The notes under the pieces were generated by a model. It saw only the letters and a program-made list of their open reading frames with translations. It ran no database searches and was not told where the DNA came from. Position numbers and translations under genes: made by a program. A stretch of DNA of 64,000 nucleotides from Oxalobacter sp. Lineage in GTDB: Bacteria > Pseudomonadota > Gammaproteobacteria > Burkholderiales > Burkholderiaceae_D. The stretch lies in assembly GCA_018384065.1 (NCBI GenBank), contig JAHAYL010000002.1:1-64000 (forward strand), written 5' to 3'. Below are positions 1-9,061 of this stretch, one piece after another (position 1 is the first letter of the stretch; each line of letters begins with the position of its first letter).

Positions 1-138
1 TCAGTTCGATCTCTTCATAGTCGCTCTCAAATCTTACTGACAAGGATATTACATCCTTACTTTCTTCTATGCGGGCGACCTTCGTTTCTCTTGCTTGCGC
101 ACGGGAACGCAGGCGCCCACACCTATCATCTGCCTCTT

Positions 139-147
139 TGTTAAAGA
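139..147 (-). promoter_or_regulatory. boxA-like antitermination element of the rRNA leader
   Basis: The minus strand reads TCTTTAACA, the core of the rRNA boxA element bound by NusB/NusE. It lies between the promoter at 200-228 and the 16S start, as expected for an rrn leader. Confidence 0.65.
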
Positions 148-199
148 CCTTTGCCGCCTCCACAGCGCGTTGTGGCTGTTTCGTAAGCGGAGAATTGAG

Positions 200-228
200 A
201 TTATGACAACCTACAACCCTCAAGTCAA
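200..228 (-). promoter_or_regulatory. Sigma-70 promoter of the rRNA operon
   Basis: The minus strand carries TTGACT (223-228), a 17-base spacer and CATAAT (200-205). The spacing is optimal, both hexamers are near consensus, and AT-rich DNA lies upstream. It points at the 16S leader. Confidence 0.75.
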
Positions 229-279
229 GACATTTACAGCTTTTTACAATTCATCTTTCAAAAAACAACAGATTCCAAT

Positions 280-489
280 TCATCCACTCATTTCAACAAT
301 CAACTCCACTGAACGGTCTTCAAGGGAATTGTATTCGTCAAGATGGATATGACTTCCCGGCATTCCCTGAGCCAAAGCAGTCATATGGTTTGCCAAGGAA
401 AGCAACCCTTCCCTATTGGCAGAAATGACCACAGTATTGCCTTCAACGGTTACATTGATCTTGAATCCATCCACCCATCTGAATTCCAT
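280..489 (-). CDS. Imm32-like immunity protein
   Basis: A 69-residue acidic cytoplasmic protein. The central NREGLLSLANH and the later GSHIHLDEYNSLE are the pattern I associate with the Imm32 family of immunity proteins, which neutralise toxins of polymorphic or contact-dependent systems. A GAGGGG ribosome-binding site lies about six bases before the ATG. Another small gene lies 24 bases upstream on the same strand and an interrupted frame further up, so the three look like a toxin-immunity relic beside the rRNA operon. No intact toxin is visible. Family recognised from memory of the motif; the toxin partner is inference. Confidence 0.7.
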   Translation of the reverse strand: MEFRWVDGFKINVTVEGNTVVISANREGLLSLANHMTALAQGMPGSHIHLDEYNSLEDRSVELIVEMSG

Positions 490-513
490 GATTACCCCTC
501 AAACCGGCATTCT

Positions 514-876
514 TCATTCACGAATATCGAAGGATGGTACCAGATTGAAACTAATGTACCTGTTGTTGCAACCAATACCGGCATTCTTCATTCTGATGAT
601 ATATTCCTTGACCTCCTCAAGGGATTTTGTATCGAAACCATCCTCATACAATCGGGTTTCAGCAAACATATATTCTGGATTTTCTGGGTCCCTATAGCCG
701 CCACTTCCTATCGACTCGTGCTGCTGTGATATCTTGCAATAATCCCACCAAAGAATTGCTGAAATGCCGCCACCTTCTGCATATAGAAGATCCAAAAACG
801 ACTCCCAATCCCTGAACAGATGCTCAGGGCAAAAAGAATGCTTATCGATATAATCCTTAACCTTCTGGCTTATCAT
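514..876 (-). CDS. Hypothetical protein, possible second immunity protein
   Basis: A 120-residue soluble protein that I do not recognise with certainty. It has an aromatic core (ILWWDYC), a glycine turn followed by YRDPENPEYMFAET, and an acidic C-terminal half. Proteins with a GGYRDP.NP.YM.AE pattern occur as small orphan genes next to polymorphic toxins, so immunity is a reasonable guess but only that. It has no signal peptide or membrane segment. It is 24 bases upstream of the Imm32-like gene, with a purine-rich GGAAAG before the ATG, and the pair is probably co-transcribed. Confidence 0.5.
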   Translation of the reverse strand: MISQKVKDYIDKHSFCPEHLFRDWESFLDLLYAEGGGISAILWWDYCKISQQHESIGSGGYRDPENPEYMFAETRLYEDGFDTKSLEEVKEYIIRMKNAGIGCNNRYISFNLVPSFDIRE

Positions 877-968
877 GTTCTTTCCATAAATCCTGATCCT
901 TATCTTCCCAGGAACATTTCAAATTATTCTGAAATGACCTAATGCTTCTTCAATCATCCTTTCCCTGC

Positions 969-1373
969 CTAAGTTTTTTTGCCTGTCTCTGCTGTGCCCA
1001 TATCATGCATGATGAAGGATTTCTTCCATTTTACTTTTTCTCCATCAAAGAAGAGAGTAAGACCATCACCGTCAGTGATACTCATCTGACTGTTGAGTAC
1101 ATCTTGTTTGGACGGTGGATTTGACCTTGGTTGACTCCCAGGTTTCCAGTTTCTGATTTGTGATTCAGTCAATAAGTTTTTCCAATCATATCCTCCGTTT
1201 CCTTGGGAAGTTGATGGGATGTTTGTTCCTAAGAACCGTTACCGATTCGTACCTGAAAAAAGTACCTCTGGTGGTACCTCTTGTACTTCATAATCTTGTA
1301 CTTCATAAAGATGTTTTTTTACTGTTTCCCTATTGGGATAACTCCCTATAGTGGACTTCCTTCTAGTTGACAT
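969..1373 (-). pseudogene. Interrupted reading frame, possible toxin remnant
   Basis: On the minus strand an ATG at 1373 opens a frame of 44 codons ending at TAA (1239-1241). The same frame then stays open for 89 further codons to a stop at 969-971. The second part has a G.GGYDWKNLL stretch, a basic Pro-rich stretch (NWKPGSQPRSNPP) and an acidic then basic tail (ITDGDGLTLFFDGEKVKWKK). It has no good ATG; an internal TTG at 1172 is possible. Position just upstream of the two putative immunity genes suggests the end of a polymorphic toxin, interrupted by a nonsense codon. I do not recognise a toxin fold, so the identity is inference. Confidence 0.35.
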
Positions 1374-1394
1374 CAAAATGAAAATTGATAGAGT
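1367..1394 (+). promoter_or_regulatory. Probable sigma-70 promoter of ychF
   Basis: A perfect TTGACA (1367-1372) is followed after 16 bases by TAGAGT (1389-1394), about 45 bases before the ychF start. The -10 is imperfect. It overlaps the start of the interrupted minus-strand frame. Confidence 0.5.
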
Positions 1395-1438
1395 GTATAG
1401 GTTATGCATTTATTCCTATCTATCCAGAAAGAATTCCA

Positions 1439-2530
1439 ATGAGTCTGAAATGCGGTATTGTCGGTTTGCCCAATGTCGGCAAATCCACCTTGTTCAATGC
1501 TTTGACCAAAGCAGCGATTCCTGCTGAAAACTACCCGTTCTGCACGATTGAACCCAATGTCGGCATCGTCGAAGTGCCTGACCCTCGTCTCGAAAAACTG
1601 GCGGCCATCGCCAATCCTCAGAAAATCGTTCCAGCTGTTGTTGAATTTGTTGACATTGCTGGCCTAGTCGCAGGTGCTTCCAAAGGTGAAGGCCTAGGCA
1701 ACCAGTTCCTTGCGCATATCCGTGAAACCGATGCGGTTGTCAATGTAGTCCGCTGCTTTGAAGATCCCAATGTCGTCCATGTTGCCGGCAAGGTTGACCC
1801 AATCAATGACATCACCGTCATCCAGACAGAACTGGCACTGGCGGACCTTGGGACCGTTGAACGGGTCTATCAGCGTGAAATCAAGAAAGCAGGCTCCGGC
1901 AATAAGGAATCCGCCAAGCTCTGCAATCTGCTGAAAGCTGTCTCCGCACATCTGGACAAGGGTGAACCTGTCCGCACGATGGGACTGTCAGAAGAAGAAA
2001 TGGCCCTGCTGAAACCGCTTTTCCTGATTACAGCGAAACCGGCAATGTATGTCGCCAATGTCGCTGAAGATGGTTTCGTGGACAATCCGTTGCTTGACCA
2101 GTTGACGGAATACGCCAATGCCCAGAATGCCCCGATTGTCGCCATCTGCGCGGCCACTGAGGCAGAAATCGTCGAGCTGCCTGAAGAAGACCGTGCTGAA
2201 TTCCTGGCAGACATGGGAATGGAAGAACCTGGTCTGAACCGCCTGATCCGGGCAGGATTCAAACTCCTTGGGCTACAGACTTTCTTTACAGCCGGTCCGA
2301 AAGAAGTCAAGGCATGGACCATCCATACCGGTGATACCGCCCCTCAAGCCGCCGGTGTCATCCATACGGATTTTGAACGGGGATTCATCCGTGCACAGAC
2401 CATCGCCTACGATGACTATATTGCATACAAAGGTGAGAACGGCGCGAAAGAAGCCGGCAAGATGCGCGCTGAAGGCAAAGACTATATTGTGAAAGACGGG
2501 GATGTGATGAATTTCCTGTTCAATGTCTGA
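1439..2530 (+). CDS. ychF: YchF/OLA1 family redox-regulated ATPase
   Basis: A 363-residue P-loop protein of the Obg-related YchF family, which binds ribosomes and prefers ATP over GTP. It shows the G1 motif GLPNVGKST at residues 9-17, the switch DIAGLV, the YchF-type NVAE in place of NKxD that explains the altered nucleotide preference, and a C-terminal TGS domain (from about residue 280). The length equals that of the family. The chosen ATG gives the canonical N-terminus [17 protein letters not shown]; an in-frame ATG at 1385 would add 18 unsupported residues. It is a single gene convergent with the ferredoxin gene. Confidence 0.97.
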   Translation: MSLKCGIVGLPNVGKSTLFNALTKAAIPAENYPFCTIEPNVGIVEVPDPRLEKLAAIANPQKIVPAVVEFVDIAGLVAGASKGEGLGNQFLAHIRETDAVVNVVRCFEDPNVVHVAGKVDPINDITVIQTELALADLGTVERVYQREIKKAGSGNKESAKLCNLLKAVSAHLDKGEPVRTMGLSEEEMALLKPLFLITAKPAMYVANVAEDGFVDNPLLDQLTEYANAQNAPIVAICAATEAEIVELPEEDRAEFLADMGMEEPGLNRLIRAGFKLLGLQTFFTAGPKEVKAWTIHTGDTAPQAAGVIHTDFERGFIRAQTIAYDDYIAYKGENGAKEAGKMRAEGKDYIVKDGDVMNFLFNV

Positions 2531-2583
2531 TAATTCTTGGAACCAGCAGGGACATGGACGGCAGGCACCCTTCCATGCCCCTT

Positions 2584-2835
2584 TCAGTTTCCTGACTGCA
2601 GCCGTTCGAACTTCACCATCAACTGATCCCTGGTTTCCTTGTGCGCCGGATCCGGTTTACAGCATTCCATGGGACAGACAGCCGCACACTGAGGCTCATC
2701 ATAATGCCCGACACACTCTGTACAGCGGTTGTAATCAACCTCGCAGAAGCGTTTACCCATCGTAATTGCTTCATTTGGGCATTCTGGGATACAGATTTCG
2801 CAACTGATGCAATCATCAGTAATTATAAAAGCCAT
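2584..2835 (-). CDS. YfhL-family 2[4Fe-4S] ferredoxin
   Basis: An 83-residue small electron carrier. A first cluster motif, CISCEICIPECP, lies near residues 9-20. A second set of cysteines has the expanded CTEC.(8).C...CP spacing with an extra Cys after it, typical of YfhL-type (Allochromatium-like) ferredoxins with unusual redox potential. It lies 21 bases downstream of coaD on the same strand, as in many Burkholderiales, and is probably co-transcribed with rsmD and coaD. Confidence 0.93.
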   Translation of the reverse strand: MAFIITDDCISCEICIPECPNEAITMGKRFCEVDYNRCTECVGHYDEPQCAAVCPMECCKPDPAHKETRDQLMVKFERLQSGN

Positions 2836-2856
2836 CCAATACCTCGATTTCCTGAA

Positions 2857-3354
2857 TTACTGCTTGCCTGCCTTGATTTCTGCCACTTTCCGTTTCAAGC
2901 GTTCTGAAACCGAAGGGAAAACAAACCGGGAAACATCACCATCCATATAGGCAATCTCCCGGACAAATGTCCCAGATACAAACTGGAACTGGTCAGAAGG
3001 TGTCATGAACAGGGTTTCCACTTCCGGCATCAGATGCCTGTTCATACCCGCCATCTGGAATTCATACTCAAAATCAGAAACCGCCCGCAACCCGCGGATG
3101 ACAACCGCCGCATGGATTTCCTGGACGAAGTCCCGTAACAGTCCAGAGAAGGGTTTCACACTGACATTGGCATACTGCGCCAGCACTTCAGAAGCAATGT
3201 CAACACGCTCCTGGGTTGTGAAAAACGGTCTCTTGGCATGGCTGTCCGCCACACCAATCACCAGTCTGTCAAACAGTCCTGATGCGCGACGTACAATATC
3301 CTCATGTCCACGGGTGAACGGGTCGAAAGTCCCTGGATAAACAGCAATCACCAT
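2857..3354 (-). CDS. coaD: Phosphopantetheine adenylyltransferase
   Basis: Catalyses ATP + 4'-phosphopantetheine to dephospho-CoA + pyrophosphate, the penultimate step of coenzyme A synthesis. The 165-residue protein has the nucleotidyltransferase signature [15 protein letters not shown] at residues 5-19 (the T/H.GH motif, here TRGH), the substrate loop [15 protein letters not shown] and the C-terminal SG.FVREIA stretch. The length is standard. It sits between rsmD and the ferredoxin gene, a common arrangement. Confidence 0.97.
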   Translation of the reverse strand: MVIAVYPGTFDPFTRGHEDIVRRASGLFDRLVIGVADSHAKRPFFTTQERVDIASEVLAQYANVSVKPFSGLLRDFVQEIHAAVVIRGLRAVSDFEYEFQMAGMNRHLMPEVETLFMTPSDQFQFVSGTFVREIAYMDGDVSRFVFPSVSERLKRKVAEIKAGKQ

Positions 3355-3395
3355 AGCTGACTCTTTCCGATGAGATTGAAAAACCTGACGATGTT

Positions 3396-4049
3396 TTATG
3401 ATACCGTCTTTTCAAGGAGATGGTAATAAACCTGTCCTGCCCGCCCTGCCCGGACAACCTGCATCCCCTTCATGCCGCACTCATCCAGGAACTGTTCTGT
3501 AACTTCCTTATCCGACTCGATATAAATCTTCCCGCCTGCCGCCAGCAGTTTCCAGCAGACAGGCAGGATTTCCGGCAGAAGCCGGTCATGGAACGGTGGG
3601 TCAAGGCAGATCAGGTCAAACTGTTTCCCTGACAGCACCATGGCATTTGCCAACACCAAAGCATTCCCTGACAGGATATCAACCTGCTCCGCATGGAGTT
3701 TCGACTTGACTGCCTGCAACTGCCTCAGCACAGTCCGGTTCTTTTCAATCATCGTGACATGGCGGAAACCCCGGCTGGCAGCTTCAAACCCCAAGGCACC
3801 TGTACCTGCAAACATATCCAGGCAAGTCAACGCTGCAAAACTGCCATCCCAGAAATGACCCAGCCAGTTGAACAGTGTCTCACGGACCCTTTCCGGTGTG
3901 GGCCTCAATCCCTCAGCATCCACCACCGCAACCGGTGTCCGCTTCCATTGCCCGCCGATAATCCTGACGGTATGCCTGGCATTGCCTGTCTTGTGTTTCC
4001 GACCAGCAGGCTGTTTATCCCGGACCGTTCCTTTGCGTCCCATCGCCAT
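3396..4049 (-). CDS. rsmD: 16S rRNA (guanine966-N2)-methyltransferase
   Basis: Methylates G966 of 16S rRNA with S-adenosylmethionine. The sequence shows [27 protein letters not shown], the SAM-binding [13 protein letters not shown] and the catalytic DPPF (ICLDPPFHD). I start at the ATG at 4049 (MAMGRKG). An upstream in-frame ATG at 4136 would overlap the preceding peptidase gene by 71 bases and add unrelated residues; 4043 is also possible. No strong ribosome-binding site is visible. It is probably translated from the transcript of the upstream M16 pair and coaD. Confidence 0.93.
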   Translation of the reverse strand: MAMGRKGTVRDKQPAGRKHKTGNARHTVRIIGGQWKRTPVAVVDAEGLRPTPERVRETLFNWLGHFWDGSFAALTCLDMFAGTGALGFEAASRGFRHVTMIEKNRTVLRQLQAVKSKLHAEQVDILSGNALVLANAMVLSGKQFDLICLDPPFHDRLLPEILPVCWKLLAAGGKIYIESDKEVTEQFLDECGMKGMQVVRAGRAGQVYYHLLEKTVS

Positions 4050-4065
4050 AATCCAGTTGGATAAA

Positions 4066-5421
4066 TCAATTCCCGACAATGACAGTCGCCATCTTTTCCA
4101 CAGACAGCTTCCTGCCGAACGCCGCCCGGACATCATCAGCTGTCACCGCCTGGACCTTATCTGTCCAAGTATCGAGATAATCCATCGGCAGGTTGTATGT
4201 CCCGACCATCGTAATCAGCTCCAGGATCTTCCGGTTCCCTTCCATGTTCATGACAAAACTGCTGGTCAGATGGCTCTTCGCCGCTTCCATTTCTGCAGCT
4301 GTCGGCCCCTTATCCAGAAAATCCTTCAATGTCTGGTCAACCACTGCCAAAGCGTCATTGACCTGGGACTTTTCCGTTGACAGCCCGATTATGTACGGTC
4401 CCGGCTGGACCATCGTCTGGAAACTGCTGGAAACCCCATAAGTCAGTCCCCGTTTTTCACGGACTTCATTCATCAGGCGGGAAGAAAAACCGCCACCGCC
4501 AAAGATATAGTTACCGACTGTCATGGCAAAGAAATCCGGATCCCCCCGTTTCACCGCAGCCATCCCCTTGAAGACATGAGCCTGGGAGGCTGGATGCGGC
4601 AGCATCTGCCTGCCACCAGTCTGAGCAGGCTCTTCAGGCATAACCGGCATCGGTCTAGTCGATACCGGCAACTGCGCACTGATATCCTCTGCCATAGCTT
4701 CCGCCTGTTTCCGGGAAAGGTCGCCTACAATACCGATGACAGCACGGTCTGCCACATAATACGTGCGGTGGAAATCAAGCAGATCCTGACGGGAGATGGA
4801 TGCCACAGATGCTTCTGTGGGACTCTGCCCATAAGGATGGTTGCCATAGACCATTCTCTTGAATGCCCGGCTGCCGATGTTCTGCGGACGGGTCAGTTCT
4901 TCCTTGATGGATGCCGTCATAATCGCCTTTTCCCGTTTCAACACATCAGCAGGGAAAGCAGGATGTGCCAAGAAACGGATCATCAACTGTACCGCCCCAT
5001 CAGAACTTTCCTGGCCAGACAACACCCTTAAACGGTAACCGCTACGGTCCATGCCGACTTTACCCGACTGGATAGCTCCGGCATCGGCAAAGGCATCCAT
5101 GATCTGCGGTTCTTCCATGCCTTTCTTGCCTTTAACCGCCATAATCCCCTTGTCCAGCATCGTATTGGTCAAGGCTGCCAATCCGCTTTTGCCTGCAGGA
5201 TCAAGCCGTGACCCCGCATCGAATTCCACACTGATATCAACCATCGGAATCGCCGATGCCCCCACAAACATCACTTTCGCCCCATTGGCGGTCTTCCATT
5301 GCTCAAGCGGCAGTCCTGCCCAAGCCGGAACCATTGCCATCACAGCAACCAACGCAACAAAGCACCAACGATGCAATGCAGCCAACCAACGACCTGGGAA
5401 TCCCTTCTTCATATCCTGCAT
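4066..5421 (-). CDS. M16-family peptidase-like protein, non-catalytic partner
   Basis: A 451-residue exported protein. A hydrophobic signal segment (WCFVALVAVMAMVPAWAG) precedes the mature part. The fold is that of the M16 (pitrilysin/processing-peptidase) family, including the GLTYGVSSSF region, but the zinc motif HxxEH is absent from the N-terminal domain. It therefore resembles the catalytically inactive subunit of two-gene M16 pairs. It starts 10 bases after the stop of the gene encoding the active partner, with AGGAGA before the ATG. Role in periplasmic peptide turnover is inferred; the true substrates are unknown. Confidence 0.88.
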   Translation of the reverse strand: MQDMKKGFPGRWLAALHRWCFVALVAVMAMVPAWAGLPLEQWKTANGAKVMFVGASAIPMVDISVEFDAGSRLDPAGKSGLAALTNTMLDKGIMAVKGKKGMEEPQIMDAFADAGAIQSGKVGMDRSGYRLRVLSGQESSDGAVQLMIRFLAHPAFPADVLKREKAIMTASIKEELTRPQNIGSRAFKRMVYGNHPYGQSPTEASVASISRQDLLDFHRTYYVADRAVIGIVGDLSRKQAEAMAEDISAQLPVSTRPMPVMPEEPAQTGGRQMLPHPASQAHVFKGMAAVKRGDPDFFAMTVGNYIFGGGGFSSRLMNEVREKRGLTYGVSSSFQTMVQPGPYIIGLSTEKSQVNDALAVVDQTLKDFLDKGPTAAEMEAAKSHLTSSFVMNMEGNRKILELITMVGTYNLPMDYLDTWTDKVQAVTADDVRAAFGRKLSVEKMATVIVGN

Positions 5422-5431
5422 TGTCTTTCTC

Positions 5432-6781
5432 CTATTTCTGTGTTGGCTGTTTTGGCAAAGCGACAGGCGTCAGCACTGCAACCGTCAACTGGTCTTCCTG
5501 GAAATATCTGCCTGCCACCTGCCTGACCTGTTCAGGTGTCACGGCTTTCAGTTTCTCAATCACTCGGTCAGCCTGGCTGCAACCGATGCCCGACATCTCA
5601 TACAAGCCGATTTCCAATGCCTGTCCGAACATCGAATCCCGTTTATAAATCTGTGAAGCCACAAGCTGCGTCTTCACCCGTTGCAGTTCTTCCGGAGAAA
5701 CCCCTTTCTTGGCAATCTCTGCAACAGACTGGCGCAACCGTTTTTCAAGTTCATCGACAGACACACCATTTGCAGGCACAGCGCTCAGTACAAACAACGA
5801 AGGACCGCGGGCAAGCGCCGTATATTCCGTCCCAACCTCAAGCGCAACTTTCTCCTTACGGACCAACGCTGACTGCAACCGGGCATTCTCATAACCATCC
5901 AACACCGAAGACAGTACCTGCAGCGCATAGACATCATCATCCTTTTCAACGTCACGTAGCGGAGGCGCCTTATATGCCAGCACAACTGTCGGGTTCTCTG
6001 CCGGGGCATTCACTGTGACCCGACGGATACCCCGCTGTACCGGTTCCACCTGCGGTTTGCCCCTGACAACCGGTTTCCGTGGCAGGCCACCAAAATATTT
6101 TTCCGCCAGAGCACGGACATCCTGCGCCTTCACATCACCAACCACCACCATCGTGGCATTGTTCGGTGCATACCATTTCCGATACCATGCCGCCGCATCC
6201 TCAAGCGTCATGTTCTGCAGGTCATCCATCCATCCGACAACCGGCCAATGATAGGGATGCGCCGTGAACGCCGTCGCACGGAGCGCTTCGACCAACAGGC
6301 CTTCCGGCTTGTCATCAGTACGCCAACGGCGCTCTTCCTGGACCACCTTGATCTCTTTCTCGAAATCCTCCTTACGGAAAAGCAGCCCATTCATACGGTC
6401 AGCTTCCATCTCAACCATCTTCTCAAGATTCCTGGCAGGAACCTGCTGGTAATATCCGGTATAGTCGGTATTGGTGAAAGCATTGTCTTTGCCTCCGAGA
6501 CGCGCAACCGTCTTGCTCAGGCTGCCTTCCGGGAATTTCTCCGTGCCCTTGAACATCATATGTTCCAGCACATGGGCAACACCTGTTGTCCCGCTTGTCT
6601 CATCCATGGACCCGACCTGATACCAGACCATATTCACGGCAACCGGTGCCCGATGGTCTTCGCGGACAATCACTTTCATGCCATTGTCCAGATGGAAAAC
6701 CTGCGGCGGTTCAGCCTGGACAGCAAACGGTATGCTGAACAACGCCAGCACCGAAGAAAAGAAGATTTTTTGAATTTTCAT
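5432..6781 (-). CDS. M16-family zinc metallopeptidase (active subunit)
   Basis: A 449-residue periplasmic peptidase. The N-terminus MKIQKIFFSSVLALFSI is a signal peptide. The zinc motif HVLEH lies in AHVLEHMMFKGT, and the downstream glutamate ligand is expected in LEKMVEMEADRM. The second M16 domain follows. I place the start at 6781, where the signal peptide begins; the open frame continues upstream but encodes low-complexity sequence overlapping ftsY. It is divergent from ftsY and paired with the inactive homologue downstream. The active/inactive pair probably forms a heterodimer, as known for other members. Confidence 0.92.
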   Translation of the reverse strand: MKIQKIFFSSVLALFSIPFAVQAEPPQVFHLDNGMKVIVREDHRAPVAVNMVWYQVGSMDETSGTTGVAHVLEHMMFKGTEKFPEGSLSKTVARLGGKDNAFTNTDYTGYYQQVPARNLEKMVEMEADRMNGLLFRKEDFEKEIKVVQEERRWRTDDKPEGLLVEALRATAFTAHPYHWPVVGWMDDLQNMTLEDAAAWYRKWYAPNNATMVVVGDVKAQDVRALAEKYFGGLPRKPVVRGKPQVEPVQRGIRRVTVNAPAENPTVVLAYKAPPLRDVEKDDDVYALQVLSSVLDGYENARLQSALVRKEKVALEVGTEYTALARGPSLFVLSAVPANGVSVDELEKRLRQSVAEIAKKGVSPEELQRVKTQLVASQIYKRDSMFGQALEIGLYEMSGIGCSQADRVIEKLKAVTPEQVRQVAGRYFQEDQLTVAVLTPVALPKQPTQK

Positions 6782-6857
6782 AATCCCAGCTCTGCTAAAA
6801 TGGACGGATTCTGTATTTTCCAACACTCTTGCCCACTTTAGCTCAAAACGGTATCCC

Positions 6858-7835
6858 ATGTTCAGTTTTTTTAGAAGAAAAAAAAGCGGTGAGGAAGAAC
6901 AGGCTTCCAATACGCCCGCCACGCAAACCGAACCCGAACAGAAACAGTCCTGGTTCAGCCGGCTTAAATCGGGACTGGCAAAAACCGCTTCCAACCTCAA
7001 TATCTTTGGGGGCGGCAAAATCGATGAGGAACTGTATGAAGAACTGGAAACCGCCCTCCTGGTTTCCGATGCTGGCATGCCCGCTACAGAATACCTGCTG
7101 GAACAGCTCCGTCAGATTGTCAAAGACAAAAGGCTGACCACCCCTGCGCAGATCAAGGAAGAACTTCAGGCACTGCTGGTCAAACTGATGGAACCACTTG
7201 AAAAGGATTTTGAACTGGGCAGGCATCAACCGTTGATCATCATGATGGCAGGCGTCAATGGTGCCGGGAAGACCACCACCATCGGCAAACTGGCGAAACA
7301 TATGCAGAACCACGGACAGTCTGTCCTGCTTGCGGCAGGGGATACCTTCCGTGCCGCAGCCCGCGAACAGCTGATTGTCTGGGGTGAACGCAACAACGTC
7401 AGTGTCATCGCACAGGAATCCGGCGATCCCGCCGCAGTCGCCTTTGATGCCGTCCATTCTGCAAAGGCAAAAGCCATTGATATCGTCATGGTTGATACCG
7501 CCGGCCGCCTGCCGACCCAGCTGCACCTGATGGAAGAACTCAAGAAAGTGAAACGGGTCATCGGCAAAGGCCTTGACACCGCACCGCATGAAGTCCTGCT
7601 TGTCATTGACGGCAACACCGGCCAGAATGCCCTCGCACAGGTCAAGGCATTTGATGAAGCCATTGGATTGACAGGCCTCATTGTCACCAAACTGGACGGC
7701 ACACCGAAAGGCGGTATCTTGGCAGCCATCGCCAAGACCCATCCCGTACCTGTCTATTTCATCGGTGTCGGCGAAAAAATCGAAGACCTCCAACCATTCA
7801 AGGCGGCAGAATTCGCCAGCGCCCTCCTGAACTGA
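6858..7835 (+). CDS. ftsY: Signal recognition particle receptor FtsY
   Basis: The membrane-associated SRP receptor GTPase that docks ribosome-SRP complexes at the translocon. The 325-residue protein has a short basic N-terminus with acidic A domain, the N four-helix domain (about residues 45-110), then the G domain with GVNGAGKTTTIGKLA (G1), DTFRAAAREQL, DTAGRLP (G3) and TKLDGTPKGG (G4). The A domain is short compared with E. coli. It is divergent from the M16 peptidase pair and is followed by a long inverted repeat and then rpoH. Confidence 0.97.
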   Translation: MFSFFRRKKSGEEEQASNTPATQTEPEQKQSWFSRLKSGLAKTASNLNIFGGGKIDEELYEELETALLVSDAGMPATEYLLEQLRQIVKDKRLTTPAQIKEELQALLVKLMEPLEKDFELGRHQPLIIMMAGVNGAGKTTTIGKLAKHMQNHGQSVLLAAGDTFRAAAREQLIVWGERNNVSVIAQESGDPAAVAFDAVHSAKAKAIDIVMVDTAGRLPTQLHLMEELKKVKRVIGKGLDTAPHEVLLVIDGNTGQNALAQVKAFDEAIGLTGLIVTKLDGTPKGGILAAIAKTHPVPVYFIGVGEKIEDLQPFKAAEFASALLN

Positions 7836-7902
7836 ACAAGACAGGAACAGCATTCCCCCAGTCGATGGTCATCCGGAAATCCAGATGCCATCGGTCTTGT
7901 TC
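7834..7902. repeat. Long inverted repeat between ftsY and rpoH
   Basis: The outer arms GAACAAGAC (7834-7842) and GTCTTGTTC (7894-7902) are perfect inverted repeats. Inner arms CGATGG (7863-7868) and CCATCG (7888-7893) are nested directly inside the right arm. The result is a large stem-loop immediately after the ftsY stop codon. There is no U-tract, so it is a transcript-end stabiliser or Rho-dependent region rather than a classic terminator. Confidence 0.5.
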
Positions 7903-7957
7903 TGGACGTCTTACCCCCCCGTTAGTTTGACTGGCATAGAATTTGCTTCAGAAATTG

Positions 7958-7984
7958 TTAGCACTCTCAATGAAAGAGTGCTAA
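7958..7984. promoter_or_regulatory. CIRCE operator (HrcA binding site) upstream of rpoH
   Basis: A perfect TTAGCACTC-N9-GAGTGCTAA, the full CIRCE consensus bound by the HrcA repressor. It ends 73 bases before the rpoH start codon, in the promoter/leader region. A TTGACT (7927-7932) just upstream could be a -35 element. hrcA is encoded in this window at 19506-20546. A second perfect copy precedes groES. Confidence 0.95.
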
Positions 7985-8057
7985 AATAATCCTATTGAAA
8001 AATCTTATTGTCAGTACTTGGCAAGTTTTGGAAAGAAATCAACAAGGAGTTATTGGA

Positions 8058-8957
<900 letters not shown>

Positions 8958-8976
8958 TCTAGTCCACTGTGACGGA

Positions 8977-9006
8977 GCCCTGATGCAAAAGTATCAGGGC
9001 TTTTTC
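8977..9006 (+). terminator. Rho-independent terminator of rpoH
   Basis: A perfect 8-bp stem, GCCCTGAT (8977-8984) and ATCAGGGC (8993-9000), with an 8-base loop is followed by TTTTTCTTT. It lies 20 bases past the rpoH stop codon. Confidence 0.9.
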
Positions 9007-9061
9007 TTTATGACCTGATAGAATACCGTCATCCTTTCAACGCAAACAGGACGGCGCAAAC

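Larger units (their letters stand above)
1..280 (-). promoter_or_regulatory. rRNA operon promoter and 16S leader (gene lies off the left edge)
   Basis: Read on the minus strand, the last bases before position 1 are CGAACTGA, which matches the sequence just before the AGAGTTTGATC start of bacterial 16S rRNA. A boxA-like antiterminator and a strong promoter lie upstream in the order expected for a ribosomal RNA operon. The stretch above about position 229 is AT-rich, as in an UP element. At most a few bases of mature 16S rRNA can be inside the window. I see no protein gene here; the short open frames across it have no support. Confidence 0.8.

Noticed and set aside
95-352. Short open frame over the rRNA promoter region
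   Set aside because: It overlaps the rRNA leader and promoter and has no protein-like composition.
6843-7853. A 336-codon frame antisense to ftsY
   Set aside because: ftsY is complete with all G motifs; the reverse frame has no recognisable domain.
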